Both the position numbers and the translations under genes were made by a program. Shown here piece after piece: positions 36,675 to 47,769 of a DNA stretch of 64,000 nt (the first letter of the stretch is position 1; the number at the start of each line of letters is the position of its first letter). Origin of the DNA: Rhinopithecus roxellana (lineage: Eukaryota > Chordata > Mammalia > Primates > Cercopithecidae); assembly GCF_007565055.1 (NCBI RefSeq), contig NC_044554.1, positions 144,087,463-144,151,462 of the forward strand. Direction: 5' to 3'. The notes beneath the pieces are model-generated. The model was not told the origin of the DNA. It was given only the letters and a program-made list of their open reading frames with translations, and searched no databases.

Positions 36675-39160
36675 GAGAGGAAAGAAAGCTACCACTGTGG
36701 AAACCTAGAGAAGGCAATAATTTGAGGGGAACATTCTAGTGGCTTTGCTTCTATATAAGCCATCTCATTTTTATGGGGAGGTGGATGGACCAAAGAGATT
36801 TTTATGAAGTGCCTTGATTTTCCTCAAAAGAAGTTTAAGCATATTTTAACCCACAGCAGATTTTTAGTCTGATCTCAAGATTATAGAAAACCTGATTTCA
36901 GCCTGATCATTTTTAAATAAATTGGGCGACATCAACCCTAACATGATTCAGGATGATTTTCAAATTTGATGGAATCTAATTTTTGTAATTAATTTTGATG
37001 AAAATGCATCCAAAGGAATTTTCCAAGCGTAGAACACAATGTGCCTGTTGCCGTTAGAATTGTGCAATGTTCTGGCCTTGTGGGCTTCTAGGTAAGTTTG
37101 GAAGGTAGAGTGGCCAGAGCTGTGTTGCAAAGTCCTATAACATTAGTTTTCAAAGCTTGTATGTATAAAGCTAGCTCATCTCTCTTTTCACCTTTGTGGG
37201 AACACATTTGCAACAACTACTCTACTCATATGGAGTGAGAGGACCAAGCTATTTATAGAAGTGAAAGGTTTATAGCAAGATCTCATATTCTGTTCTTTTT
37301 CTCATATTCTATTCATTTTCTTATTGGCAAGTCTTGGGCAAAAATTAGTTAAGAGATTTATCTTCATGCCTCTGTTTTGCTAAACAGCTGAATTCCTCTA
37401 TAGAAATGTAGAGTAGATGTAACTAATGATCTAAAAGTTCTTTGAAATATAAATTGTTATGGAAATGCTAAGTAGTATAAACAATTTGGGGGCACGCATT
37501 AATAAAAGCTTCTCTGCAAGCGTTTTTAAAGAGGACTAATAAAAGCTTCATGGTTCAATTAATACAGCACAACATCAGGTTTTTTAGAAGCATATGGGAC
37601 CCAGAAGGCCTGCCCCTGTTTTTAAAATTTACGAACTCTTTAATGATTCACCACTTTTACTGCAGCGCATTACCCACTGTGGTGCCATTTAGTCATTAAG
37701 TAGGAAACTAAAACCAGGACAAAGCTACAAACAAATATCATAATGTCCAAGTGGGTATTTTTCTTCAGTTTGTTCATAGCGTGTTACCATAAAAAATGAA
37801 TGTTAAATGAAATAGAGTCTTAGGGCAAATCAAATAGGTTATGGCTTCCCTAGATGAGTATGATCACTTAGCTTTTTAATGAAATACAGGTCAAATCCCA
37901 TGACAAGTAGCTCTATATAACTAAAATATTTTCAGGCCACTGGCCAATTATCTATTTCAAGTAATAGTCAAGAAAAATATTCCAAGATAATAAAGCAAAT
38001 TAGTTTTTTGATGTTTGTTGTAGCAGAAGTTGATCACAGGGTATGTTGTTAATAGGAAACACTGTATGTTAAAGTTATTAACTATTGTTTTAGATTTTTT
38101 TTTTTACTACTTTAACTTCACAATTAAGTGATTTATTCTTTTGCTATTTGTAAGTCAAAACTTCTCAATGTGATATTCAAGTTTGAAACAAACCAAATGA
38201 AGCATTTTATTCATTCTCTAGTTTTTGAAGGACAGTGCTTTAATAAGTGAGGCATAAACCTTTTCTGAAAATGTTCAGTATAAATTCGTTTTGCACATTT
38301 ATTTGTTTTTACATTTGCTTTTCACAATTAATTTTGGTGGATGATTTAACTTATATAATTTTCATTATTGTAACCCTACAAACAACCTCCATAATGTAGG
38401 CTAAACAGAAAAGAAGGTTATTTCTCATGCATATAAAGACTAAAAGGGTTTTCCTGAGTAGCGAGCTGCTCTTTTTCTAATAGCTACCCTTTGCCTCAGA
38501 CAGCTTCTAACTGGTTTGTGCTTCTTCAGTTCATGTATTCTAAGGTCAGTGTGCATCTCCATATCAAGCTGATGGGAGGGAAATGGAAGAAGTGCATTGA
38601 GTGTGGGAAGTTTCCAAAGGTACATCACTTTTGTTCACATTTCGTTGAGTGGAATTTAGCCACATGGCCATACTTAACCACAAAGGAGGCTGGGAAATGT
38701 AGTCTAGCAGTACTCCAGGAAGAGGAGGAGACAGGTTTGGTAAACAGCTGGGCTCTCTCTACATTTGTCTTAAAATTTTATACCTAGGACTGCAAATGTG
38801 GTATTGCTTACCAAGAGGTGGAGTATTTTATAATGCGCTCTTGATTTAACCAGTCATTAAGAAGTTAAGTAAGTTTCCTTTAAAGAGATTGAAACACATT
38901 AAAATCAGGGCAGAACAGCTTACCAACATTTTGTAAGAGTTGCCTAAGCCTTTCTTTATGAATCATGCGGAATAATGCCCAGTGTAGCTGTTAGAAAATT
39001 CAAGTTCCTGTTAGTGAGATCTCTGCAGAAAATGGGAATACAATGTATGCTGAATATTATATGTCCTTAATCAGCATTTAAAAATAATGTCAATTTATCT
39101 GAAATTATAATTGCACATATGCTGAGGAAAAAGTACTTTAAACTTGATATTTATAATTCT
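36675..39160. other. Long repeat-poor AT-rich interval
   Basis: About 2.5 kb without a clear interspersed repeat (a weak MIR-like part near 38345-38400). Holds a 13-base direct repeat taataaaagcttc at 37500-37512 and 37537-37549. No gene seen. Confidence 0.45.
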
Positions 39161-39174
39161 TATGTTTGTTCTTT

Positions 39175-39472
39175 TTTTTTTTTTTGAGATGGAGTCTCGC
39201 TCTGTCGCCCAAGCTGGAGTGCAGTGGCCGGATCTCAGCTCACTGCAAGCTCCGCCTCGCGAGTTCACACCATTCTCCTGCCTCAGCCTCCTGAGTAGCT
39301 GGGACTACAGGCGCCCGCCACCTCGCCCGGCTAGTTTTTTTTTTTGTACTTTTTAGTAGAGACGGGGTTTCACCGTGTTAGCCAGGATGGTCTCGATCTC
39401 CTGACCTCGTGATCCGCCCGCCTCGGCCTCCCAAAGTGCTGTGATTACAGGCTTGAGCCACCGCGCCTGGCC
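39175..39472 (-). mobile_element. AluY, Old World monkey type
   Basis: Antisense, full length, low divergence, CpG sites largely kept. Contains gtggccggatctcagctcac and gccacctcgcccggctag, the reverse complements of variants I associate with cercopithecid AluY copies. Perfect 13-base duplication atgtttgttcttt (39162-39174 and 39473-39485). Confidence 0.93.
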
Positions 39473-39773
39473 ATGTTTGTTCTTTATTGCATTTTGGGGT
39501 CACGTTTTTCAACACTTCTGTTGTTTTAAGTATTATGATGAAAATCTAGGCCTAATATACAGTGGTTGATAAATACTTGTTTTACACTGATCTTTTCATG
39601 AACACAATTATGAAACAATGCTAGACTATATATTTTCTTCAGCCCCATAAGCAAAATCTTGCTACCTCTGCAAATACACATGTACAGCCCTTTGTTTATA
39701 GCATCATATGAAACCTTTATAGAAGATTTTTTTTCTGTATAGATTGGAGTTTATTCTTAAGAGTGCAAAAACT

Positions 39774-39820
39774 CTCTGTGTGTGTGTGTGTATATGTGTG
39801 TGGTGCACGTGTGCTTGTGT
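39774..39820 (+). repeat. (TG)n microsatellite, imperfect
   Basis: tgtgtgtgtgtgtgtatatg followed by interrupted TG units. Confidence 0.88.
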
Positions 39821-40082
39821 TGCAGTACTATATTAACTGTAGAGGAATACAAAGGTATGTGGAACCATGTAACCTGTACTTTTACACTAAATATCCCCCA
39901 AAAGCTTTACTTTCTGTGGTTTTCTGCATATTTCTTAATTTTTGTCATATTTTGAGAATGTCAACATATAGCAGTTTTCTCCACTTATAATTTATTGCCT
40001 CTAACTTGTTGTTGGGTTAGAAAGCTAAGAACTATGTTAAATAAAATTGTTAAAAGGTCACAAGTTTGGGAGGTGCAAAAGT

Positions 40083-40398
40083 CTTGTGTGTGTGTGGTGT
40101 GTGTGTGTGTGTGTTTTAAATGGAGTTTTGTTCTTGTTGTCCAGGCTGCAGTGCAATGGCGTGATCTCGGCTCACTGTAACCTCTGCCTCCTGGGTTCAA
40201 GCAATTCTTCTGCCTCAGCCTCCCAAGTAGCTGGAATTACAGGCATGAGGCACCATGCCTGGCTCATTTTTTGTATTTAGTAGAGACAGGGTTTCACCAT
40301 GTTGCTCAGGCTGGTTTTGAACTCCTGACCTCAGGTGATCCACCTGCCTCTGCCTCCCAAAGTGCTGGGATTACAGGTATGTGCCACTGCATGCAGCC
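40083..40398 (-). mobile_element. Alu (S type) whose tail is a GT microsatellite
   Basis: Antisense Alu with the tail strand replaced by (GT)n (about 40084-40115). Duplication tgcaaaagt at 40074-40082 and 40399-40407 lies outside the GT tract, so the microsatellite belongs to the inserted tail. Confidence 0.9.
40084..40115 (+). repeat. (GT)n microsatellite in an Alu tail
   Basis: Interrupted GT run (gtgtgtgtgtggtgtgtgtg) inside the target duplication of the Alu at 40083-40398. Confidence 0.9.
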
Positions 40399-40867
40399 TG
40401 CAAAAGTATTTTTTATGAACTAAATAGATGTACTTGGTTTTCTTACAAACTGTAATTGCATTTTAATTGTCTCCTTATCCGCTGCACCCCCCTTACTTTC
40501 TTGGTTCTTCTGTCTTTATTCTGTAGATTTACAGAATTTTGAGTTTCCAGTGGGTGAGGCATGGTTATGAATTTTACCATACTTTTCCTTGCAGTTACGA
40601 TCCATAAGTTTTTTTCTTTTTTTTTAAAATTATACTTTAAGTTCTTGAGTACGTGTATACAATGTGCAGGTTTGTTAACACAGGTATACATGTGCCATGT
40701 TGGTTTGCTGTACCCATTAACTCATCATTTACATTAAGTATTTCTCCTAATGCTATTCCTCCCTCTGCCCCCAACCCAATGACAGGCCCCGGTGTGTGAT
40801 GTTCCCCGCCCTGTGTCCAAGTGTTCTCATTGATCAGTTCCCACCTAGGAGTGAGAAAAAGAGGAAA

Positions 40868-41397
40868 ACCAAAACAGACTGCCTCCTCAAGTGGGTCCCT
40901 GGCCCCCATGTAGCCTAACTGGGAGACACCTCCCAACAGGAGCTAATTGACACCTCATACAGGTGGGTGCCCCTCTGGGATGAAGTTTCCAGAGGAAGGA
41001 TCAGGCAGCAATATTTGCTGTTCTGCAATATTTGCTGTTCTACAGCCTCCGCTGGTGATACCCAGGCAAACAGGGTCTGGAGAGGATCTCCAGCAATCTC
41101 CAACAGACCTGCAGCTAAGGTTCCTGACTGTTAGAAGGAAAACTAACAAACAGAAAGGAATAGCATCAACATCAACAGAAAGGACATCCACACCAAAACC
41201 CCATCTGTAGGTCACCAACATCAAAGACCAAAGGTAGATAACACCACAAAGATGGGGAGAAACCAGAGCAGGAAAGCTGAAAATTCTAAAAACCAGAGCG
41301 CCTCTTATCCTCCAGAGGACTACAGCTCCTCGCCAGCAATAGAACAAAGCTGGAAGGAGAATGACTTTAACGAGCTGACAGAAGCAGGCTTCAGAAG
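40868..41397 (+). repeat. Inverted duplicate of L1 5'UTR/ORF1 (arm 1)
   Basis: This block is the near-perfect reverse complement of 44814-45342. It contains the last ~390 bases of the L1 5'UTR and the first ~48 ORF1 codons (ATG at 41252), in + orientation inside an L1 that runs on the minus strand. It sits within the 3'UTR between the parts normally adjacent there (accaaacaccac and ttctcactc). A ~10-base filler (aaagaggaaa) lies at the left junction; the right junction is near 41397-41404. In the stretch compared base by base (about 40970-41060) I found a single difference (g/a near 41019). Confidence 0.9.
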
Positions 41398-44300
41398 CCT
41401 GAAGTGGTGTTTGGTTTTCTGTCTTTGTGATAGTTTGCTCAGAATGATGGTTTCCAGCTGCATCCGTGTCCCTGCAAAGGAACTCATCTTTTTTAATGGC
41501 TCATAGTATTCCCTGGTGTGTATGTGACACATTTTCTTAATCCAGTCTATCATTGATGGACATTTAGGTTGGTTCCAAGTCTTTGCTATTGTGAATAGTG
41601 TCACAATAAACATACGTGTGCATGTGTCTTTATAGTAGCATTATTTATAATCCTGTGGGTATATACCCAGTAATGGGATCGCTAGGTCAAATGGTATTTC
41701 TAGTTCTAGATCCCTGAGGAATTGCCACACTGTCTTCCACAATGGTTGAACTAGTTTGCACTCCCACCAACAGTGTAAAAGCGTTCCTATTTCTCCACAT
41801 CCTCTCCAGCATCTGTTGTTTCCTGATTTTTTAATGATCACCATTCTAAAGGGTGTGAGATGGTATCTCATTGTGGTTTTGATTTGCATTTCTCTGATGA
41901 CCAGTGATGATGAGCATTTTTTCATGTGTCTCTTGGCTGCATCAATGTCTTCTTTTGATAAGTGTCTGTTCATTTACTTTGCCCACTTTTTGATGGGGTT
42001 GTTTTTCTCTTGTAAATTTATTTAAGTTCTTTGTAGGTTCTGGATATTAGCCCTTTGTCAGATGGATAGATTGCAAACATTTTCTCCCATTCTGTAGGTT
42101 GCCTGTTCACTCTGATTATAGTTTCCTTTGCTGTGCAGAAGCTCTTTAGTTTAATTAGATCCCATTTGTCTATTTTGGCTTTTGTTGCTGTTGCTTTTGG
42201 TGTTTTGTTTTAGTCATGAAATCCTTGCTCATGCCTATGTCCTGAATGGTATTGCCTAGGTTTTCATCTAGGGTTTTTATGGTTTTAGGTCTATCATTTA
42301 AGTCTTTAAATCATCTGAGTTAATTTTTGTATAAGGTGTAAGGAAGGGATCCAGTTTTCAGCTGTCTACGTATGGCTAGCCAGTTTTCCCAGCACCATTT
42401 ATTAAATAGGGAATCCTTTCCCTGTTGCTTGTTTTTGTCAGATTTGTCAAAGATCAGATGGTTGTAGATGTGTGGTGTTATTTCTGAGGCCTCTATTCTG
42501 TTCCATTGGTTTATATATCTGTTTTGGTACTAGTACCATGCTGTTTTGGTTACTGTAGCCTTGTAGTATAGTTTGAAGTCAGGTAGCATGATGCCTCCAG
42601 CTTTGTTTTTTTTGCTTAGGATTTTCTTGGCAATGCAGGCTTTTTTTTTGGTTCCATATAAACTTTAAAGTAGTTTTTTCCATTTCTGTGAAGAAAGTCA
42701 TTGGTAGCTTGATGGGGATGGCATTGAATCTGTAAATTCCCTTGGGCAGTATGGCCATTTTCTCAGTATTGATTCCTCCTGTCCATGAGCATGGAAGGTT
42801 CTTCAATTTGTGTGTGTCCTCTTTTATTTCATTGAGTAGTGGTTTGTAGTTCTCCTTGAAAAGGTCCTTCACATCCCTTGTAAGTTGTATTCCTAGGTGT
42901 TTTATTCTCTTAGTAGCAATTGTGAATGGGAGTTCACTCATGATTTGGCTTTCTGTTTGTCTGTTATTGGTGTCTAGGAATGGTTGTGATTTTTGCACAT
43001 TGATTTTGTATCCTGAAACTTTGCTGAAGTTGCTTATCAGCTTAAGGAGATTTTGGGCTGAGACGATGGTGTTTTCTAAATATACAATCATGTCATCTGC
43101 AAACAGGGACAATTTGACTTCCTCTTTTCCTAATTGAATACCCTTTATTTCTTTGTCTTGCCTGGTTGCCCTGGCCAGAACTTCCAACACTATGTTGAAT
43201 AGGAGCGGTGAAAGAGGGCATCTCTGTCTTGTGCCAGTCTTCAAAGGGAGTGCTTCCAGTTTTTGCCCATTCAGTATGATATTGGCTGTGGCTTTGTCAT
43301 AAATGGCTCTTAGTATTTTGAGAGACGTTCCATCAATACCTAGTTTATTGAGAGTTTTTGGCATAAAGTGCTGTTGAATTTTGTTGAAGGCCTTTTCTGC
43401 ATCTATTGAGATAACCATGTGATTTTTGTCATTGGTTCTGTTCATGTGATGGATTATGTTTATTGATTTGTGTACGTTGAACCAGTCTCGCATCCCAGGG
43501 ATGAAGCCAACTTGTTCATTGTGGATAAGTTTTTTGACGTGCTGCTGGATTCGGTTTGCCAGTATTTTATTGAAGATTTTTGCATCAATGTTTATCAGGG
43601 ATATTGGTCTAAAATTCTCTTTTTTTTGTTGTGTCTCTGCCAGGTTTTGGTATCAGGATGATGCTCACTTCATAAAATGGGTTAGGGAGGTTTTCCTCTT
43701 TTTCTATTGATTGGAATAGTTTCAGAGGGAATGGTACCAGTTTCTCTTTGTACTTCTGGTAGAATTTGGCTGTGAGTCCATCTGGTCCTGGACTCATTTT
43801 GGTTGTTAGGCTGTTATTGCCTCAATTTTAGAGCCTGTTATTGGTCTATTCAGAGACTCAGCTTCTTCCTGGTTTAGTCTTGGGAGGGTGTATGTGTCTA
43901 GGAATTTATCCATTTCTTCTAGATTTTCTAGTTTATTTGCATAGAGGTGTTTATAGTATTCTCTCATGGTAGTTCTGTGGGATTGGTGGTGATATCCCTT
44001 TAATCATTTTTTTATTGTGTCTATTTGATTCTTCATCTTTTCTTTATTCCTTATTAGTCTTGCTAGCAGTCTACCAATTTTGTTGATCTTTTCAAAAAAC
44101 CAGCTCCTGGATTCACTGGTTTTTTTGAAGGGTTTTTTTTTTTTTTGTCTCTATCTCCTTCAGTTCTGCTCTGATCTTAGTTTTTTCTTGCCTTCTGGTA
44201 GCTTTTGAATTTATTTGCTCTTGCTTCTCTAGTTCATTTAATTGTGATGTTAGGGTGTCAATTTTAGATCTTTCCTGCTTTCTCTTGTGAGCATTTAGTG

Positions 44301-44735
44301 CTACAAATTTCCCTCTACACACTGCTTTAAGTGTGTCCCAGAGATTCTGGCACGTTGTGTCTTTGTTCTCAATGGTTTCAAAGAACATCTTTATTTCTGC
44401 CTTCATTTCGTTATGTACCCAGTAGTCATTCAGGAGCAGGTTGTTCAGTTTCCATGTAGTTATGCAGTTTTTGGTGAGTTTCTTAATCCTGAGTTCTAGT
44501 TTGATTGCACTGTGGTTTGAGAGACAGTTGTTGTGATTTCTGTTCTTTTACATTTGCTGAGGAGTGCTTTACTTCCAACTATGTGGTCAGTTTTGGAATA
44601 AGTGTGATGTAGTGCTGAGAAGAATGTATATTCTTTTGATTTGGGATGGAGAGTCCTGTAGCTGTCTATTAGATCTGCTTGGTGCAGAGCTGAGTTCAAG
44701 TCCTGGATATCCTTGTTAACTTTGTTAATTTGAAT
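41320..44735 (-). pseudogene. L1 ORF2 remnant (endonuclease part, RT, Cys-rich end)
   Basis: Broken ORF2 of the L1 at 40.6-46.0 kb. ORF2p is the L1 endonuclease/reverse transcriptase. Only the last part of the endonuclease is present (44699-44496). The linker region follows (44406-44113), then an open stretch of 304 codons (43493-42579) covering the RT core: SIDAEKAF near residue 30 and the catalytic FADD at residues 131-134 (43103-43092). The C-terminal zinc knuckle C-x3-C-x7-H-x4-C is intact at residues 55-72 of the 41973-41641 frame. The reading frame is broken between each of these blocks, so no functional protein is expected; in RQGCPLSP the G is replaced by R. Identity rests on motif order and familiar ORF2 sequence. 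Confidence 0.92.
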
Positions 44736-44959
44736 GTTTTTTCACGGTTTTTAGCTTCCTTGCAATGGGTTCGAACATCTTCCTTTAGCTCAGAGAAGTT
44801 TGTTATTACCGATCTTCTGAAGCCTGCTTCTGTCAGCTCGTTAAAGTCATTCTCCTTCCAGCTTTGTTCTATTGCTGGCGAGGAGCTGTAGTCCTCTGGA
44901 GGATAAGAGGCGCTCTGGTTTTTAGAATTTTCAGCTTTCCTGCTCTGGTTTCTCCCCAT
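44696..44959 (-). pseudogene. L1 ORF1 N-terminus, truncated and joined to ORF2 sequence
   Basis: An 87-codon frame starting at 44959. Its first ~70 residues are the N-terminus of L1 ORF1p, the RNA-binding coiled-coil chaperone (start MGRNQSRKAENSKN, then the PPEDYSSSP and EQSW blocks). After CKEAKN the frame leaves ORF1 and reads through ORF2 endonuclease DNA in a wrong frame until a stop. About 270 ORF1 codons (most of the coiled coil, RRM and CTD), the inter-ORF spacer and about 180 ORF2 codons are missing. A second, inverted copy of the first ~48 codons lies at 41252-41397 (+). Confidence 0.85.
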
Positions 44960-45342
44960 CTTTGTGGTGTTATCTACCTTTGGTCTTTGATGTTGGTGAC
45001 CTACAGATGGGGTTTTGGTGTGGATGTCCTTTCTGTTGATGTTGATGCTATTCCTTTCTGTTTGTTAGTTTTCCTTCTAACAGTCAGGAACCTTAGCTGC
45101 AGGTCTGTTGGAGATTGCTGGAGATCCTCTCCAGACCCTGTTTGCCTGGGTATCACCAGCGGAGGCTGTAGAACAGCAAATATTGCAGAACAGTAAATAT
45201 TGCTGCCTGATCCTTCCTCTGGAAACTTCATCCCAGAGGGGCACCCACCTGTATGAGGTGTCAATTAGCTCCTGTTGGGAGGTGTCTCCCAGTTAGGCTA
45301 CATGGGGGCCAGGGACCCACTTGAGGAGGCAGTCTGTTTGGT
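44814..45342 (-). repeat. Inverted duplicate of L1 5'UTR/ORF1 (arm 2, original position)
   Basis: The original-location copy of the inverted pair, at the expected 5'UTR/ORF1 junction of the antisense L1. With arm 1 it forms a ~530-bp inverted repeat around a ~3.4 kb loop of ORF2 sequence. The arms could fold back as a long hairpin in single-stranded DNA or RNA. Confidence 0.9.
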
Positions 45343-46010
45343 CTCCAAGCTCAAACACCATTTTGGGAGAACCACTGTCTTCAGAGGTGTCAGAAAGGTA
45401 TGTTTAAGTCTGCAGAAGTTTCTGCTGCCTTTTGTTCAGCTATGCCCTGCCCCCAGAGGTGGGGTCTACAGAGGCAGCAGGCCTTTCTGAACTGTGGTGG
45501 GCCCCACCCAGTTCAAGTTTCCTGGCCACTTTGTTTACCTACTCAAGCCTCGGCAGTGGCGGACGTCCCTCCCACTTGCTAGTGCTGCCTCGCAGGTCAA
45601 TCTCAGACTGTTGCACTATCAGTGAGCAAGGCTCCGTGGGCATGGGACCCGCCAATGGGTTATAATTATACCCGCCATGGATATAATCTTCTGGTGTGCC
45701 ATTTGCTAAGACTGTTGCAAAAGCACAGTATTTGGTGGTTGGGGGAGTGGGTGTCCCATTTTTCCAGGTACCATCTGTCACGGCTTCCCTTGGCTAGGAA
45801 AGGGAAATCCCCCGACCCCTTGCACTTTGTGAGGTGATGCCCTGCCTTGCTTCAGCTCACCCTCCGTGGGCTGCACCCACTGTCCAATCAGTCCCTGTGA
45901 GATGAACCAGGTACCTCAGTTGGAAATGCAGAAATCACCAGTCTTCTGCGTCAATCACGCTGGGAGCTGCAGCTTGGAGCTGTTCTTATTCAGCCATCAT
46001 GGAATGGACA
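44960..46010 (-). promoter_or_regulatory. L1 5'UTR (sense promoter region)
   Basis: About 1.05 kb upstream of the ORF1 ATG, relatively G+C- and CpG-rich compared with its surroundings. On the minus strand it begins near gatggctgaataagaacagc, the decayed counterpart of the L1 start that normally holds a YY1 site. In the L1 family this region carries an internal pol II promoter and, a few hundred bases in, an antisense promoter, which here would point along the + strand towards 46 kb. Whether either is active cannot be told from sequence; the YY1-like core has changes. Confidence 0.6.
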
Positions 46011-46024
46011 GATCCATAAGTTTT

Positions 46025-47049
46025 ATAATGCATGCCTGTGTGTTGATTTGTGTTGCTTTGGAGTTGCTTTAACATCCAAACGAAAGATTCATGACCATAT
46101 TATCGGTGAGCTTTTAAAAAATCTCGTATTGATTTATAGGAAATTGATAAGCTTTGAGGTAGTCTGTAAAATTATTTTTAACCCCCCCCCTTTTTTTTTT
46201 TACAATAACTTCCTGGCACTTGATTATATAAGGCTCTTGCTGCTTATGATAGATGGTTGCTCCTCACATATGATTGCATAATTAACCTTTTCTCCCAGGC
46301 TTTTAACGTCCAAGAAAATGTTCTCTTCATACCAGTACTGTAGTTCCACTGGAAAGTGCTGTGGGTGAGCTGGGGATTTTTCCTTTGGTGTTGGAATTTG
46401 CCCTAGTAATTCTGCCTTCTTTGGAATTCTGTGAGTTCTGTGAGAAGGCAGATAATCATAGTGGTGTATGACCAAGCACTCACCTTTTATCTTTAACTCT
46501 CAAAAGAAATTGTTCTTCAGAAAGAAATGTCAAAATGACATTATTAATGAGAAAAACTAGTCATGAGTTTTAGACTCTCTAGGAATGTAAACATGTTTAA
46601 TAAAAGCTGGCGACACCTTCTTGGTCTGCTGTTACTGGAAAGGCTGCTTGATTTCCTTCCCTGTGTTTTTCTGGTCTTGAGATTTCCAGTGCTTTCTGAA
46701 GATCCAGGACTGCTGTACAAATGGGAAAAGCCAGACTGTTATCTTGAACCTCTCTTTTTGAAACCTCTATCTGATAAGACAAAAATATTGCAAGTCATTG
46801 TAGTTACTTGTTTGGTTTGTCACTGGAATTCCAAATATTTGCCTGGTGGTTCATGGACATGTAAATTTTGGGATACGTTACTATCGTTTCGGGTATACGT
46901 TCTGTAAAATAAGTTATTAACCCAGTGATTGTGAACTAGATCTTCCAAAAGTTCTATCTCCTGTCATTGTATGTTGTATTAAAAATTATTATAATTAGAG
47001 ATTTTTTAAAAACTCTTAGAAAATAAAAGTATACAGCTGTGAAAATTCT
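46025..47049. other. Unassigned sequence
   Basis: Contains a C9-T11 homopolymer junction (46182-46201). The 114-codon frame at 46563-46907 (+) has no recognisable domain and no splice or Kozak support. Confidence 0.45.
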
Positions 47050-47064
47050 GTTTGGGTAATTTTT

Positions 47065-47160
47065 AAAAAAATTTATTTTAGGTTCAGAGGTACACGTGCA
47101 GGTTTGTTATATAGGTAAACTGTGTGTCATGGGGGTTTGGTGTACTGATTATTTCATCAT
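47065..47160 (-). mobile_element. Very short L1 3' end with perfect duplication
   Basis: Only 96 bases of L1 3' terminus (antisense; ggttcagaggtacacgtgca, then caggtttgttatataggtaa) plus a short A-tail. A perfect 15-base target-site duplication gtttgggtaattttt lies at 47050-47064 and 47161-47175. It is an extreme 5' truncation by L1 reverse transcription. Confidence 0.92.
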
Positions 47161-47769
47161 GTTTGGGTAATTTTTATGTTTTTTTAAGTGTATTTTTATC
47201 CTTGTGTCTACATTACTGTGCTTCCTTTTTTATTAAAGAAGAGTTGGATGTATCTTACTTTGGCTTTATGTTTAAAGTGAAACAGTAAATTGAAAGACAG
47301 GTTTTAACAGGTCATGGTATGTCAATGATAGAACCTAGAAATTAGCAGAAAAATTCGGGAAACCAATTATAGAAAGCGGAAAAATAATACATACCATAAC
47401 TTGTGTTAGGTAATGTATAGTATGGAGTCTTTGAATTTCAATAAAGTATGTCAAAGTAGAGTTCATTTTCCCTTCTGTTGGGAGAACTGATAATCCACCT
47501 ACCCATTTGCCTTCCTGCCTTTCTTAGTTGTCTTTCTTTCTTTTTCTTTTATTCTGCCTAACTCCAGAAAAGATTTGGGGTCTATATAAGTAAGTTTTGG
47601 AAAATGAAATACATGAGGAGGAAGGGAAATGAAGGGAAATTGGGTACACTCTGTTAGTACCTACATTTAAATTCTATGAGGTTGCTTGAAGATGGATGGA
47701 TCTGTGTGTGAGCTCCCTGAGAGCAAGTCTGTTGTCTATGGTGTGATTAATCTTTTTTCAACCTAACTG

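Larger units (their letters stand above)
40613..46010 (-). mobile_element. L1 (LINE-1), full 5' end, internally rearranged
   Basis: Antisense L1 retrotransposon bounded by a perfect 14-bp target-site duplication gatccataagtttt (40599-40612 and 46011-46024). Read on the minus strand it has a ~1.05 kb 5'UTR (46010-44960), the ORF1 start (ATG at 44959), a jump after about 75 codons into the ORF2 endonuclease region (near 44735), the rest of ORF2 down to about 41650, the start of the 3'UTR, a 530-bp inverted copy of 5'UTR/ORF1 sequence (41397-40868), then the 3' end (about 40857-40633) and a T-rich strand representing the poly(A) tail. L1 normally is ~6 kb with two ORFs; this one is 5.4 kb, has several frameshifts and cannot be autonomous. 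A single duplication around the whole block implies one insertion event. Confidence 0.93.

Noticed and set aside
40955..41347. 130-codon frame and its partner at 44864-45196
   Set aside because: Both are the antisense reading of L1 5'UTR/ORF1 sequence; they resemble each other because of the inverted duplication.
42579..43493. 304-codon open frame as a host gene
   Set aside because: It is the L1 ORF2 reverse-transcriptase core with SIDAEKAF and FADD, inside a bounded L1.
46563..46907. 114-codon + strand frame in unique sequence
   Set aside because: No recognisable domain, poor initiation context, no supporting exon signals.
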